64,000 nt of DNA. Source: an uncultured Mycobacteriaceae bacterium (GTDB lineage: Bacteria; Actinomycetota; Actinomycetes; Mycobacteriales; Mycobacteriaceae). The notes under the pieces were generated by a model, which did no database searches, was not told the DNA's origin, and saw only the letters and a list, made by a program, of their open reading frames with translations. Shown here in pieces: positions 6,488 through 14,881 of this stretch (position 1 is the stretch's first letter; the number at the start of each line of letters is the position of its first letter). The stretch lies in the NCBI GenBank assembly GCA_902826815.1, contig CADEGF010000003.1:1-64000 (forward strand), given 5' to 3'. Both the position numbers and the translations under genes were made by a program.

Positions 6488-7785
6488 CAACGAGAGCCGG
6501 TCCGCGACCGCAGGAGATCGGTGCGGGTGGCGGGAATCCCGCTGCGGCCGCGCTCATCACATTTGACCGCCAGAATCTGGTTGATCCCGAGCCGGTTGGC
6601 AGAGAACGCCAGCGCCGATCCAGCCATGTAGAGCCGCCAAATCCGTGCCCGGCCAGCGCCGCTGAGGTTGACTGCCTCCGCCCAGTTGTCTTCGAGATTG
6701 CCAACCCAGGCCCGCAGTGTCAGCGCGTAGTGTTCGCGCAGCGACTCGACATCGCGCACCTCGAAGCCCGCTCCCTCGAGCGCGTCGATCATTTGCGCCA
6801 TCGGTTCGATTTCTCCGTCAGGGAAGACGTAGCGATCGATGAAGGACGTCTTGGAGAACTCCGTCGGTTTGCCTGGTCGGCGCGAGATGGCGTGGTTGAG
6901 TAACCGCCCCTGAACGCGCAGGAGCCCAAACAGTTGGTCGGCGTAAACGGGTAGCATCGCCGCCCCGACATGTTCTGCCATACCGATGCTCGAGATCGCG
7001 TCGTAGGGCCCGTCGGTGACGTCACGGTAATCCTGGACGCGGATGTCTACCGACTCAGCTACGCCCTCCTCGGCCATCCGCTTATGTGCATAGTCCGCCT
7101 GCGCGCGAGACAGGGTGACGCCGACGACCTGCACTCCGTAGTTGCGGGCGGCGTGCAACGCGAACGTCCCCCACCCACAGCCAACGTCAAGGACGCGCAT
7201 CCCGGCGGCCAGGCCGAGCTTGCGAGCCACCAGATCACACTTGGCGTACTGTGCCGCGTCCAGGCCGCCGTCCGGCTGCTCCCAGTACCCACACGAGTAC
7301 GTCATCGAGTCACCCAGTACCAGGCGATAAAAGTCGTTGCCGACGTCATAGTGGTGGCTCACCGCCGCGGCGTCGCGACGCTTGTCGTGCCGGTGCCCAC
7401 GGCCTAGTTTGGCTTCTGCGCTCGGCGGCTTTGGTGGCGGGCCGATAATGCCAAGCCGCAGTATCGTTTTCGCCAAGGCTTTCTTTGTCTCGGTATCGAT
7501 GCGTACGCCAGGGCCGCGGGTGGGATCCGACATCTGCTCCAGGACTTCCATTCCGGCGAGCAGGTCCCCTTCAATCTCGATGTCGCCGGACACGTACGCA
7601 CGGGCGAACCCCAGTTCGTTAGGAGCCCAGAGTAAACGTCGCAAACCTCTGCGGTTGTTGAACTTCAGCGCCCACGGCGCATCCGGTGGCCCGGCCCGAC
7701 TGCCGTCCCAGGCCTTGATCGCGACCGGAGCCTCTGCGCTCACCGAAGCGCCGACCAACGGCGCCAGCGTTTCAGCAACTGTCAT
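6487..7785 (-). CDS. UfaA1/CfaS-like SAM-dependent fatty-acid methyltransferase
   Basis: The 432-residue protein carries the cyclopropane-fatty-acid-synthase domain in its C-terminal half: SHHYDVGNDFYRLVLGDSM (143-161), the SAM loop LDVGCGWGTFALHAA from about 199, and a C-terminal WVGNLEDNW region. The N-terminal half (ELGFARAYVSGDIEIEGDL) matches the longer UfaA1/TmsB branch rather than the roughly 290-residue mycolate cyclopropane synthases. TmsB-type enzymes put a methylene on oleoyl phospholipid on the way to 10-methylstearic acid. Its usual partner, the TmsA flavoprotein reductase, is not adjacent, so a plain cyclopropane synthase role remains possible. Confidence 0.85.
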   Translation of the reverse strand: MTVAETLAPLVGASVSAEAPVAIKAWDGSRAGPPDAPWALKFNNRRGLRRLLWAPNELGFARAYVSGDIEIEGDLLAGMEVLEQMSDPTRGPGVRIDTETKKALAKTILRLGIIGPPPKPPSAEAKLGRGHRHDKRRDAAAVSHHYDVGNDFYRLVLGDSMTYSCGYWEQPDGGLDAAQYAKCDLVARKLGLAAGMRVLDVGCGWGTFALHAARNYGVQVVGVTLSRAQADYAHKRMAEEGVAESVDIRVQDYRDVTDGPYDAISSIGMAEHVGAAMLPVYADQLFGLLRVQGRLLNHAISRRPGKPTEFSKTSFIDRYVFPDGEIEPMAQMIDALEGAGFEVRDVESLREHYALTLRAWVGNLEDNWAEAVNLSGAGRARIWRLYMAGSALAFSANRLGINQILAVKCDERGRSGIPATRTDLLRSRTGSR

Positions 7786-8134
7786 CAGGCGAACCTCGGT
7801 CCGAAGCGACCATTGCGCGGGCCGAGCGGCCCGTGACCGCGTCTACCTCGTCTACCAGCGGACACCAACCTGCTCCTTTCGTGCGACGAGAGAAGGGCGA
7901 CATGGGTCTCTCGACTATCCAATATCTTGCTGGGTGCCAGCTGTGAACGTCCCGCGATCGGTGGGCGGAGTCACCCCTGATTGCCAGTCGTTGATCCGGT
8001 TCAATCTCGGCATGTGGTTCGCGCTGTGTCCGGGTGCGGCGATCGCCGCAATGGGACGGCGTATCGGCTGGGTCGCCGCCCATCGTTTCCTCGAAAGCGG
8101 TTCATCGACGGGCAAACTCGTACTCCAACCCTGA
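7786..8134. other. 349-bp stretch with no assignable gene
   Basis: No frame here shows a convincing complete protein. The plus-strand frame ending at 8134 closes with AAHRFLESGSSTGKLVL, which resembles the C-terminus of zinc-type quinone oxidoreductases (the pattern HRxLESGxxxGKxVL). Nothing upstream in that frame matches the family, so at most it is a fragment. The segment fits the decayed character of the surrounding region. Confidence 0.3.
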
Positions 8135-8287
8135 TCACCGCCCACCCAGCGGCCGAGGCTCGGGATCGTCGCGCGCTACGTGCGGACCTACGGAAAGCTC
8201 TGTCAACGTTATCGCGCTAAACGCCGATTCGTCGGGGAGCACGGTTGGGTCGGCTATCTGGCCGAGGAGGATCACCGTAGAGGTGTA
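8135..8287 (-). pseudogene. Second VapC-like PIN toxin remnant
   Basis: The minus-strand frame reads YTSTVILLGQIADPTVLPDE followed by SAFSAITLTELSVGPHVARD. This is the N-terminal third of a VapC toxin whose usual start is LDTSxVIxL. The first catalytic Asp appears as Tyr, there is no good start codon, and the frame ends at 8135 before the second half of the PIN domain. It is a relic. It lies 220 bp from the intact MazF gene. Confidence 0.6.
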
Positions 8288-8509
8288 CGCGAGCGCGAAT
8301 CGATGCAGGAATCGAATCCCAAGTACGGTTGCTGCTGGTTCTCGCACCACTAGTCGAGCAACCCGAGATCACCTGGTTCACCGTCCTGCTGAACAGGCAG
8401 CGGCGCCTTAGGTTCAGTGAATAGCAGCGCCGCAAAGGATTTCGACTGTCCTATCGTCTCGGTCAAGCTCAGCCTGAACCAACCGTCGCAACGAGCCGAT
8501 CACTGGGCA

Positions 8510-8845
8510 TCATAAATCGAGGACGAAGCGCAGCGCTTGGTCAATGGGTTGTAGCTGTTCTGGGCCAATCATTCCCTGGCGAGATGACAGTCGTTCGACG
8601 GAGACCACTCGCAGTTGGTCGCAGCCAGCGTATGAGGTGTGGTCAAGCCCGCTGCTTGCTGGCTCAAGCTCGACGTGGCTTCGCAGGCCGTAACCAGCGG
8701 TCGTGATCGGGACGACGACCACAAGGCCGCCCGGTCCGTTGCTGAGAATGTCGATCGACACCACCACCGCCGGGCGGCGAAAGGCCGGCTCGTGTCCGAC
8801 TGGATGGCCGAGATCGACGTAGTAGACCTCGCCTCGATAAATCAA
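8510..8845 (-). CDS. mazF: MazF/PemK-family endoribonuclease toxin
   Basis: The product reads LIYRGEVYYVDLGHPVGHEP, then RRPAVVVSIDILSNG and LVVVVPITTAGYGL, and ends with IGPEQLQPIDQALRFVLDL. These are the ordered strands and the C-terminal helix of MazF-type ribonucleases, which cut single-stranded RNA at short motifs. At about 111 residues it is full length. The start is taken as TTG at 8845 because it overlaps the antitoxin stop (TTGA) and begins at the first conserved strand; an upstream start at 8890 would overlap the antitoxin by 49 nt. The frame is intact, in contrast to the MazF remnant at 4900-5110. Confidence 0.85.
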   Translation of the reverse strand: MIYRGEVYYVDLGHPVGHEPAFRRPAVVVSIDILSNGPGGLVVVVPITTAGYGLRSHVELEPASSGLDHTSYAGCDQLRVVSVERLSSRQGMIGPEQLQPIDQALRFVLDL

Positions 8846-9075
8846 GCCAGTGCGTCCCACTCGCGACGCTCGGCCAGGTATTGCTCCCACAGTTCGGGGT
8901 CGTTACGCAGGCGCTGGTAGTCCCCGTTGAGCCCACGCAGGAATTCCTGCCGTTCCAAGGCGTCGATCGCTGCGTGCACGACGTCAACGACGGCGGTTTG
9001 ACGAGCCTTGGCGAGAGTATGGAGCCGCTCAGAATCGGGACGGCAGACTCGGACTGTTGTGGTCTCTGCTGCCAT
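8842..9075 (-). CDS. Antitoxin of the MazF pair
   Basis: The 77-residue protein starts AAETTTVRVCRPDSERLHTL, a short beta strand and helix typical of ribbon-helix-helix antitoxins. It continues with a helix (RQTAVVDVVHAAIDALERQE) and an acidic, aromatic C-terminal tail (LRNDPELWEQYLAERREWD) of the sort that threads into the toxin. It lies immediately upstream of mazF, with overlapping stop and start, and should neutralise the toxin and repress the operon. Confidence 0.8.
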   Translation of the reverse strand: MAAETTTVRVCRPDSERLHTLAKARQTAVVDVVHAAIDALERQEFLRGLNGDYQRLRNDPELWEQYLAERREWDALA

Positions 9076-9128
9076 GGGGCCAGTGTCGACGAAATGTAGA
9101 CATAGGGCTATTGCGATCGTCCCATGTG

Positions 9129-9284
9129 TCAGAGCTCGCCGTCGCGACGATGGCCGACTACTTCAAAGCCCTTGCGCTTGTACAACTTTAGCGCCGGATT
9201 TCGCACATGCACGTGCGTGCACATCGATTGGAGGGTCGCGGCTTTCGCGGCGAGCAAGGCGTCGACGAGCAGCGGCGGGTCATC
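9129..9284 (-). pseudogene. GNAT acetyltransferase C-terminal remnant
   Basis: The minus strand reads LVDALLAAKAATLQSMCTHV, then HVRNPALKLYKRKGFEVVG, before a stop at 9129. The segment HVRNPALxLYxxxGFE is the C-terminal acetyl-CoA/substrate block of GNAT N-acetyltransferases. The upstream half, including the acetyl-CoA-binding loop, is not found in any frame between 9284 and 9443. It is a truncated gene at the border between the decaying region and intact chromosome. Confidence 0.6.
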
Positions 9285-9442
9285 TCGACGACGAACACAT
9301 CGTCTTCCTCGTCCGCCGCTCGCAGCCGAATCATGGGGTCCGGGGACATCGGTCAAGCGTCGCAGCCGCTGCCTGGGCGCGGATAAATCCCGCCGCCGGA
9401 GGGCGTTATCGAGGAAGACAGGCCCTCTAAAGGAGAAGACAC

Positions 9443-10354
9443 ATGAGCGTGGACAGCATTTCACTTGGTACGCAGGGACTCGACGAGTTGGTTCCGTCGC
9501 GCTACGCGGTACAGGTCGGCGACATCGAGGTGTTGGTGATCAGCGACGGCGTGCTGCCGATCACCGCCAGGACACAGGCAACCAACGCCGACGCCACCGA
9601 GTACGGGCAATGGCTTGATGACAGGTTCCTGCCGCGCGACGTCCTCGACTGGCCGCTCAACGTCGTTGTGGTGCGCAGCGGCGATCGGACCATCCTCGTC
9701 GACGCGGGGCTCGGCGTGGAGTTCCCGGACTTCCCGAAGGCCGGACAGACGGTCCATCGCCTCGAAGCCGCGGGCATCGATCCCGGCGCGATCACCGACG
9801 TGGTCATCACACACATGCACATGGATCACGTCGGCGGGCTGCTCACCACGGGACTCAAGGAGCGGCTGAGCCCCGATCTGCGCATCCACGCAGCGACGCG
9901 AGAGGCCGAGTTCTGGCGGGCACCCGACTTCTCCCACACAGACATGCCCGCGCCGGTGCCGCCGACGCTGCGGCGAGTCGCCACGCAGTTCCTCGATCAA
10001 TACCACGGCCAGCTGAAGACATTCGAAACGGAGTACGAGGTCGCACCGGGCGTGCTCGTCACCCGCACGGGCGGCCACACCCCCGGACACAGCATCGTCC
10101 GGCTGGCTTCCGGCGGCGACGCGCTGACGTTCGTGGGCGACGCAGTATTCGCGCCGGGATTCGATAACCCCGAGTGGCAGAACGGCTTCGAACACGACCC
10201 GGAAGAGGCCGCCCGCGTCAGGATCGAGCTGCTGCGGGAGCTGGCGGCGACCCGCGAGTCGATGGTGGCTACCCACCTTCCGTTCCCGTCGGTCTGCCAC
10301 GTGGCGGCCGCCGGCGACGTCTTCCGGTGCGTACCCGCCACGTGGGACTACTGA
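9443..10354 (+). CDS. Metallo-beta-lactamase-fold hydrolase
   Basis: The 303-residue protein has the HxHxDH zinc signature as HMHMDHVGG at residues 124-132. GGHTPGHSIVRL and FVGDAVFAPG follow, supplying the further metal-binding His and Asp. This is the layout of MBL-fold lactonases and related hydrolases. The ATG has a strong AAAGGAGAAG ribosome-binding site 6-8 nt upstream. There is no signal peptide, so it is cytosolic. A quorum-quenching lactonase is one option, but the substrate cannot be read from sequence. Confidence 0.88.
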   Translation: MSVDSISLGTQGLDELVPSRYAVQVGDIEVLVISDGVLPITARTQATNADATEYGQWLDDRFLPRDVLDWPLNVVVVRSGDRTILVDAGLGVEFPDFPKAGQTVHRLEAAGIDPGAITDVVITHMHMDHVGGLLTTGLKERLSPDLRIHAATREAEFWRAPDFSHTDMPAPVPPTLRRVATQFLDQYHGQLKTFETEYEVAPGVLVTRTGGHTPGHSIVRLASGGDALTFVGDAVFAPGFDNPEWQNGFEHDPEEAARVRIELLRELAATRESMVATHLPFPSVCHVAAAGDVFRCVPATWDY

Positions 10355-10382
10355 CCAGGAACCGGACCAATCGCGGCGCGGG

Positions 10383-10808
10383 TCAGTCGTAGATGACGTC
10401 GAGCCCGCGCCGCGCAAGGTCGGCCATCGTTTCGCGCATTGCCTGCAACTGCTCGGGGGTATGGCCGACCCAGTCGGTCAGCTCTCCGACCACCCTCACC
10501 GGGTCACGGGTGCGGTAGGAGCGTGTCGGATTCCCGGGGTGCTTCTTGTCCGTGACGTTCGGGTCGTCCTCGAGCGGTCCGTCCGGTTCGACGATGTAGA
10601 TCCGGCCAGGGCCGTCGCCTGACGCCAGCTCCGCTCCCCACACCGCGGCATCGACTGTTTGAGTGACGTACACGTGGTTGGCCACGCGGTTGCCGTCGTA
10701 GTTCATTCGGCGGCCGGGCACCAACACGTCGCCGACCGCAAGATCTGCCTTGGTGCCGTGCAACAGCGCGCCCGATTCGTGCACGACGAAAGGCTTCGGC
10801 GTCGTCAA
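10383..10808 (-). CDS. arr: Rifampin ADP-ribosyltransferase
   Basis: The 141-residue protein is the full length of the small Arr family, which inactivates rifamycins by transferring ADP-ribose from NAD+ to the antibiotic. H17 (in LHGTKADL), Y47 (in NHVYVTQT) and D82 (in LEDDPNVT) match the key residues of the M. smegmatis enzyme (H19, Y49, D84) with a constant offset of two. GRIYIVEPDGPLEDDPN is a hallmark segment. It is divergent from the FKBP lipoprotein across about 80 bp and convergent with the MBL hydrolase. Presence of arr implies intrinsic rifampicin resistance. Confidence 0.93.
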   Translation of the reverse strand: MTTPKPFVVHESGALLHGTKADLAVGDVLVPGRRMNYDGNRVANHVYVTQTVDAAVWGAELASGDGPGRIYIVEPDGPLEDDPNVTDKKHPGNPTRSYRTRDPVRVVGELTDWVGHTPEQLQAMRETMADLARRGLDVIYD

Positions 10809-10883
10809 CTACTCCCCCTCAGTACGTGTACTCAATACCACGAGCGCATCACCACCGGCGTGAGCGACGGCGCGCAGCGGCTG

Positions 10884-10889
10884 TACGGT
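10884..10889 (+). promoter_or_regulatory. Possible -10 box of the FKBP lipoprotein gene
   Basis: TACGGT fits the TANNNT -10 pattern and lies 7 nt before the GTG at 10897, so the transcript may begin at the start codon. No Shine-Dalgarno sequence is visible. This is pattern-based. Confidence 0.35.
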
Positions 10890-10896
10890 GGCGACC

Positions 10897-11523
10897 GTGA
10901 GTTTCACTCGTATGTCTACCGTCGCCATCGCTGCGTCCGCCGCGCCGTTTGTCATGATGCTCGCCGCATGTGGCTCTGAAACCGACACGTCGTCGGCGAC
11001 CACGTCCACGTCGGCTGCTGACCCGTTCAGCGCGCCGTCGATTGCCGAGACGGCAACCGAAGCCGCAACTTGTCCATCGGCAGCGCCTGCGAGCGGCGGC
11101 ACACCCGAGTGGACCTTGCCAGGGGCCACCGGCAGCGTCGCGGTCACGGGTTCCACGGATAAGACAGCACCGCTCGTCGACGTCGAGGCGCCGTTCAGTG
11201 TGACCGAGACCCAGGTGCAGACACTGCAACCCGGCGACGGACCTGTCGTCGCCGACACGGCCACCGTTTCGGTCTGCTACATGGGCGTCAACGGACGTGA
11301 CGGCACCGTGTTCGACAACAGCTATGAGAGAGCCGAGCCCGTTGACTTCCCTCTCACTGGCGTCGTGAAGGGCTTCCAGAAGGCCATCGCAGGGCAGAAG
11401 GTCGGATCGACGGTCGGTGTCGCGATGACGTCCGCCGACGGTTACCCCGACGGCGAGCCGCGGGCAGGCATTCAGCCTGGGGACTCGCTCGTCTTCGCGA
11501 TCAAGATCCTCAGCGCTAACTGA
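10897..11523 (+). CDS. FKBP-type peptidyl-prolyl isomerase lipoprotein
   Basis: The N-terminus has a hydrophobic segment ending in the lipobox LAAC, so the protein is probably exported and lipid-anchored. A Thr/Ser/Ala-rich linker follows. The C-terminal 90 residues form an FKBP domain (TATVSVCYMGVNGRDGTVFD, FPLTGVVKGFQKAIAGQKVG, GIQPGDSLVFAIKIL), which catalyses prolyl cis-trans isomerisation outside the membrane. Starts are possible at GTG 10888, GTG 10897 or ATG 10912. The middle one is chosen because of the TACGGT box 7 nt upstream. It is divergent from arr and ends 12 bp from the convergent secreted-protein gene. Confidence 0.87.
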   Translation: MSFTRMSTVAIAASAAPFVMMLAACGSETDTSSATTSTSAADPFSAPSIAETATEAATCPSAAPASGGTPEWTLPGATGSVAVTGSTDKTAPLVDVEAPFSVTETQVQTLQPGDGPVVADTATVSVCYMGVNGRDGTVFDNSYERAEPVDFPLTGVVKGFQKAIAGQKVGSTVGVAMTSADGYPDGEPRAGIQPGDSLVFAIKILSAN

Positions 11524-11535
11524 CCTGAGGGATGT

Positions 11536-11982
11536 CTACCGCTTCAGCGACCCGGGCGGCCAGTCGTAGCCGATCTCATCGCAGATCGGCGGGATGATGA
11601 TGAGCGCCCCGCGCGGGCTGCAGAACGGCATGCCCGGCGGTGGCGACAGCGGAGCAGGCGCAGGGCCCATCGGCGGTGGCGGCGGCGCAACCTGGTGCGG
11701 TACGCCGGACCAGGGGTAGATCGTGCTCGTGTTGACGTCGACGATGCCCTCTGAGTTCCAGTACCAGTCGTGGCAGATGTTCCAGTCCCAGCTCAGCACC
11801 TGGCTACCCGGTATCGCCGGATCACCGGGGCACCAGTGGGTGCACGTCATTCCCGCGGGACAGTTCCCGCCGTTATAGCTGGGCCCCTCGGCGGCGGAGG
11901 TGCCTGCACCCAGCGTCAGACCCGTGACGGCTATGGAGCCGGCCATAACGGCGGCCGCCGCAAACCGTGAAGCTCGGCTCAT
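11536..11982 (-). CDS. Secreted proline-rich protein with WCPGDP motif (paralogue 1)
   Basis: The 148-residue product has a cleavable signal peptide (FAAAAVMAGSIAVTGLTLGA, then GTSAA) and a mature part with CPAGMTCTHWCPGDP, ICHDWYW and a proline-rich stretch (VAPPPPPMGPAPAPL) before a Cys-containing C-terminus. GGAAGGA precedes the ATG at 11982. The gene at 15308-15721 encodes a paralogue with the same Cys-HWCPGDP...W-D...CHxWYW framework. Cys pairing suggests a disulfide-stabilised exported protein. The function is unknown; this type of small secreted protein is common in mycobacteria. Confidence 0.8.
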   Translation of the reverse strand: MSRASRFAAAAVMAGSIAVTGLTLGAGTSAAEGPSYNGGNCPAGMTCTHWCPGDPAIPGSQVLSWDWNICHDWYWNSEGIVDVNTSTIYPWSGVPHQVAPPPPPMGPAPAPLSPPPGMPFCSPRGALIIIPPICDEIGYDWPPGSLKR

Positions 11983-12049
11983 TGGATTCCTTCCATCGGG
12001 CGGCGCCCCGTTGGCGTCGCCTGTGCGCCAAGTAAAAGCCGAGCGTCTT

Positions 12050-12063
12050 GCTACCGATCCCAA
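12050..12063 (-). promoter_or_regulatory. 14-bp motif shared with the paralogue at 15308
   Basis: On the minus strand TTGGGATCGGTAGC lies about 70 bp upstream of the WCPGDP secreted-protein gene. The identical 14 bp occurs at 15846-15859, about 125 bp upstream of its paralogue. It may be a shared activator or sigma-factor element, or sequence duplicated with the gene. Confidence 0.45.
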
Positions 12064-12073
12064 GAAACGGTGA

Positions 12074-13759
12074 TCAGCGAGCCGTCTGGGCCGGGCGGCG
12101 CTCGTCCCACACCGGCTGGTCGGTCTCGCGGACGGTGCCGTCCGCGGCGAATACGAGGTAGCGGTCGAACTGGCGCGCGAACCATCGGTCATGGGTCACA
12201 GCGATGATGGATCCCTCGAATGCCGCCATCCCCGCCTCGAGTGCTTCCGCGCTCGCGAGGTCGAGGTTATCCGTCGGCTCGTCGAGGAGAAGCATGGTGG
12301 CACCCGACAATTCGAGGAGCAGGATCTGCACCCGGGCCTGCTGTCCACCCGACAGGGTCTCGAATGTCTGCTCTGCCGCACTGGCGAGCTCATACCTGTC
12401 GAGCACGCGGCTGGCCGCTTCGCGTGGCAGGCCGTTGCGGTGTTCGTCGCCGTGATGCAGGACATCGAGAAGTGTGCGTCCGAGGAGGTGCGGCTGCTCG
12501 TGGGTTTGGGCGAACCAGCCCGGACGGACCCGAGCGCCGAGTCTCGCCGAGCCGGTGTGAGCAACCGAGTCCGGCGCTACATCGCCGAGCGGTAGGTGCT
12601 CGCGCTCCGGATCGGTGCCACCCGCCGCCAACAACCTCAAGAAGTGTGACTTCCCACTGCCGTTCGCGCCGAGAACGGCGACCCGCTCACCGAACCAGAT
12701 CTCCGCGTCGAACGGGCGCATCAACCCAGTGAGCTCCAGCTCTTTACAGACGACGGCACGTTTCCCGGTACGGCCACCCGTCAAGCGCATCGTCACGCGC
12801 TGCTTCCGCGCGACGGCTTCGGGAGGGCCGGCATCCTCGAATTTCTTCAGTCGTGTCTGCGCCGCCTGATAACGGCTCGCGAGTCCGTCGTTGTAGGCCG
12901 CCTTGGTCTTGTACATCAGGACCAGAGCTTTGAGCTTCGCGTGTTCCTCGTCCCAACGCCTTCGAAGCTCGTCGAGGCGTTCGAACCGGGCGGCTCGGGC
13001 GTCGTGGTAGGTGGCGAACCCACCGGGGTGCGTCCAGGCCGTGTTCCCGGCGGCGCCGAGCTCGACCGTGACGACGGCGGTCGCGGCCCTCGCAAGCAGC
13101 TCGCGGTCGTGCGAGATGAACAAGACTGTCTTTGGCGACTCGCGCAAGGCGTCTTCCAGCCACGTCTTCCCGGGTACGTCGAGGTAGTTGTCCGGCTCGT
13201 CGAGCAGCAACACGTTGTCCGGGCCGCGCAGGAGTGCTTCCAGCACAAGGCGTTTCTGCTCCCCGCCGGAAAGCGACGAGACGTCGCGCCATTTCGACAA
13301 CTCATAGGAGTCGTGCAGAGCCGCAACGGTCACGGTGTCCCACAGCACCTCGATGTCGTAGCCGCCGGCGTCCGCCCAGTCAGCCAGCGCCTGGGCATAC
13401 CTCATCTGGATTGGCTCGTCGTCGGCCTCCATCAGGGCCAGTTCGCAGGCGTCGACGGCCGCAGCTGCGTCGCGGACTCGCTGCGGTGCCGTCGCGAGCA
13501 GTAGGTCCCGCACTATGGACTGGTCGCGCACGCTGCCGATGAACTGTGGCATGACACCGATCGTGCCGCTGGTGGTGACGGTGCCCGTCTGCATCGGGAG
13601 TTCGCCTGCGATCAATCGAAGCAGTGTGGACTTGCCCGCACCGTTCGCTCCGACCAACGCGACGACGCCCCCGGCGGGCACCCGGAAGGACACGTCGTCG
13701 AGCAACGGTGTCCCGTCAGTCAACGCATATGACACCCGCGACACATCCAGGTGGCCCAT
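12074..13759 (-). CDS. ABC-F family ATPase
   Basis: The 561-residue protein has two ABC domains and no membrane segments, the ABC-F design. Domain 1 has Walker A GANGAGKST (38-46), signature LSGGEQKR and Walker B VLLLDEPDNYLD. Domain 2 has GANGSGKS, LSGGQQAR and MLLLDEPTDNLD. Between them lies a charged linker helix (ARFERLDELRRRWDEEHAKL) that reaches into the ribosome in characterised members. ABC-F proteins act on the ribosomal E site as translation factors or protect against ribosome-targeting antibiotics. Family assignment is secure; which of these roles applies is not. It is a single-gene unit. Confidence 0.9.
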   Translation of the reverse strand: MGHLDVSRVSYALTDGTPLLDDVSFRVPAGGVVALVGANGAGKSTLLRLIAGELPMQTGTVTTSGTIGVMPQFIGSVRDQSIVRDLLLATAPQRVRDAAAAVDACELALMEADDEPIQMRYAQALADWADAGGYDIEVLWDTVTVAALHDSYELSKWRDVSSLSGGEQKRLVLEALLRGPDNVLLLDEPDNYLDVPGKTWLEDALRESPKTVLFISHDRELLARAATAVVTVELGAAGNTAWTHPGGFATYHDARAARFERLDELRRRWDEEHAKLKALVLMYKTKAAYNDGLASRYQAAQTRLKKFEDAGPPEAVARKQRVTMRLTGGRTGKRAVVCKELELTGLMRPFDAEIWFGERVAVLGANGSGKSHFLRLLAAGGTDPEREHLPLGDVAPDSVAHTGSARLGARVRPGWFAQTHEQPHLLGRTLLDVLHHGDEHRNGLPREAASRVLDRYELASAAEQTFETLSGGQQARVQILLLELSGATMLLLDEPTDNLDLASAEALEAGMAAFEGSIIAVTHDRWFARQFDRYLVFAADGTVRETDQPVWDERRPAQTAR

Positions 13760-13807
13760 GCACGAGATTTTGCCCTGTCAGCGCGGTGCGGTGCACCCGC
13801 TTTTCGG

Positions 13808-14122
13808 TCAGGGCCTGAGCAGTGGCCGCAGATCGTCGAGGCGGTCGAACAGGTGCCAGATGTAGGACGACGAACCGTTCTCCCGATGGGCGTGCAGATC
13901 GGCCAGTTCGGGATCGTTGCAGTAGCCGTCGAAGGCGTCCTTCGACTCCCACTCGACGAGAATCATCACCTTGCGCGGCTCGGTATCGCCCAGCACCGAC
14001 TCGCGAAACTGCCCAAGGGCCACGACGCGACCGCCGTGCCTGGCCACCTCTGCCGGTGACCGCTTCGAATACGCCAGGTACTCGTCGCGGCTGGCGATAT
14101 CGAAGAGGTTGAGCGCATACAT
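13808..14122 (-). CDS. DUF1330-type dimeric alpha-beta barrel protein
   Basis: The 104-residue protein reads MYALNLFDIASRDEYLAYSK, GGRVVALGQF and MILVEWESKDAFDGYCNDP, the pattern of small DUF1330/EthD-like ferredoxin-fold proteins. ATG at 14122 follows AGG at 5-nt spacing; a GTG at 14128 is also possible. It lies just upstream of and in the same direction as the ABC-F gene, with about 50 bp between. The function is unknown. Confidence 0.72.
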   Translation of the reverse strand: MYALNLFDIASRDEYLAYSKRSPAEVARHGGRVVALGQFRESVLGDTEPRKVMILVEWESKDAFDGYCNDPELADLHAHRENGSSSYIWHLFDRLDDLRPLLRP

Positions 14123-14207
14123 CGTCACCTGCGCGACGGTACCTGGGCGTTGCTGCTTTCAAGGGAATTAGTGATCGAGCTGCCCGTTTCGCGGTCGATA
14201 ATGGGTG

Positions 14208-14852
14208 ATGTCCGCGGTGGTCGAATGCACACTCGTCGAGAAGGCGATTCAGCGGGCCCGATCGTTGGTGTCCCCGCACGGCGCCCATCCGCAGACCGTC
14301 GCGCTTGGTGATGTCGGAAGCGCGGTCCGCTCGACGAACGTCACTACCCAGATGACGAGTGGCTCGCCGGGCGCACTCATCAACGCGCATAAGGCCGTCG
14401 CGATTCGAAACGCGGCCTCGCTGGGAATGGCTGGGCGAACCGACGATGAGTTGCAGACAGAGGCGGCGACGGCGGCAGCACTCACCCGAAGCGGCGCAAG
14501 ACGTATGGACGTGATCGCCGGTCACACGCAGGCGACTCTGCAAGCGGGAGCGGCAGCGATATCGCCTGCGGCTCAGCGTGCCGTCTTGAATGCGCTACGC
14601 ACGCAGCTTTCCCATGCAACGGAGGTCGTCCACGCCATCGGGCGCCAGGGCGCCGACCTCGCACGACGCGTAGAAGCGCTTGACTACGGTTTTGCGACCG
14701 CGCCGCCGCTTCTGGACCAACCGTTGCCGGAAGGGCCGATTGTGTGGTGTCTGCGCCCGAACGGGACCTTCGGTATGTATCGATGCTCGATCCTGTACCC
14801 CGATCTCAGAGTCAGTTCATATTGGAGTCCGACCGACGACACCCACGGATAA
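14208..14852 (+). CDS. Unrecognised helical protein, possible effector
   Basis: I do not recognise this 214-residue protein. Residues 1 to about 155 are Ala-rich and predicted helical (AIQRARSLVSPHGAHP, TDDELQTEAATAAALTR, LRTQLSHATEVVHAI), without a signal peptide or membrane segment. The last 55 residues differ: GPIVWCLRPNGTFGMYRCSI and YPDLRVSSYWSPTDDTHG form a compact Trp/Tyr/Cys-rich tail. A helical leader with a distinct C-terminal module is reminiscent of proteins exported by type VII systems, but no WXG or YxxxD/E signal was identified. It is followed after 29 bp by a small acidic gene with a strong ribosome-binding site. Confidence 0.6.
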   Translation: MSAVVECTLVEKAIQRARSLVSPHGAHPQTVALGDVGSAVRSTNVTTQMTSGSPGALINAHKAVAIRNAASLGMAGRTDDELQTEAATAAALTRSGARRMDVIAGHTQATLQAGAAAISPAAQRAVLNALRTQLSHATEVVHAIGRQGADLARRVEALDYGFATAPPLLDQPLPEGPIVWCLRPNGTFGMYRCSILYPDLRVSSYWSPTDDTHG

Positions 14853-14881
14853 CTGCCGATACCAGCCATTCAGGAGGAGTA

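Noticed and set aside
8217-8435. Minus-strand frame of 72 codons near the VapC remnant
   Set aside because: It is out of frame with the recognisable VapC pattern and has no family features.
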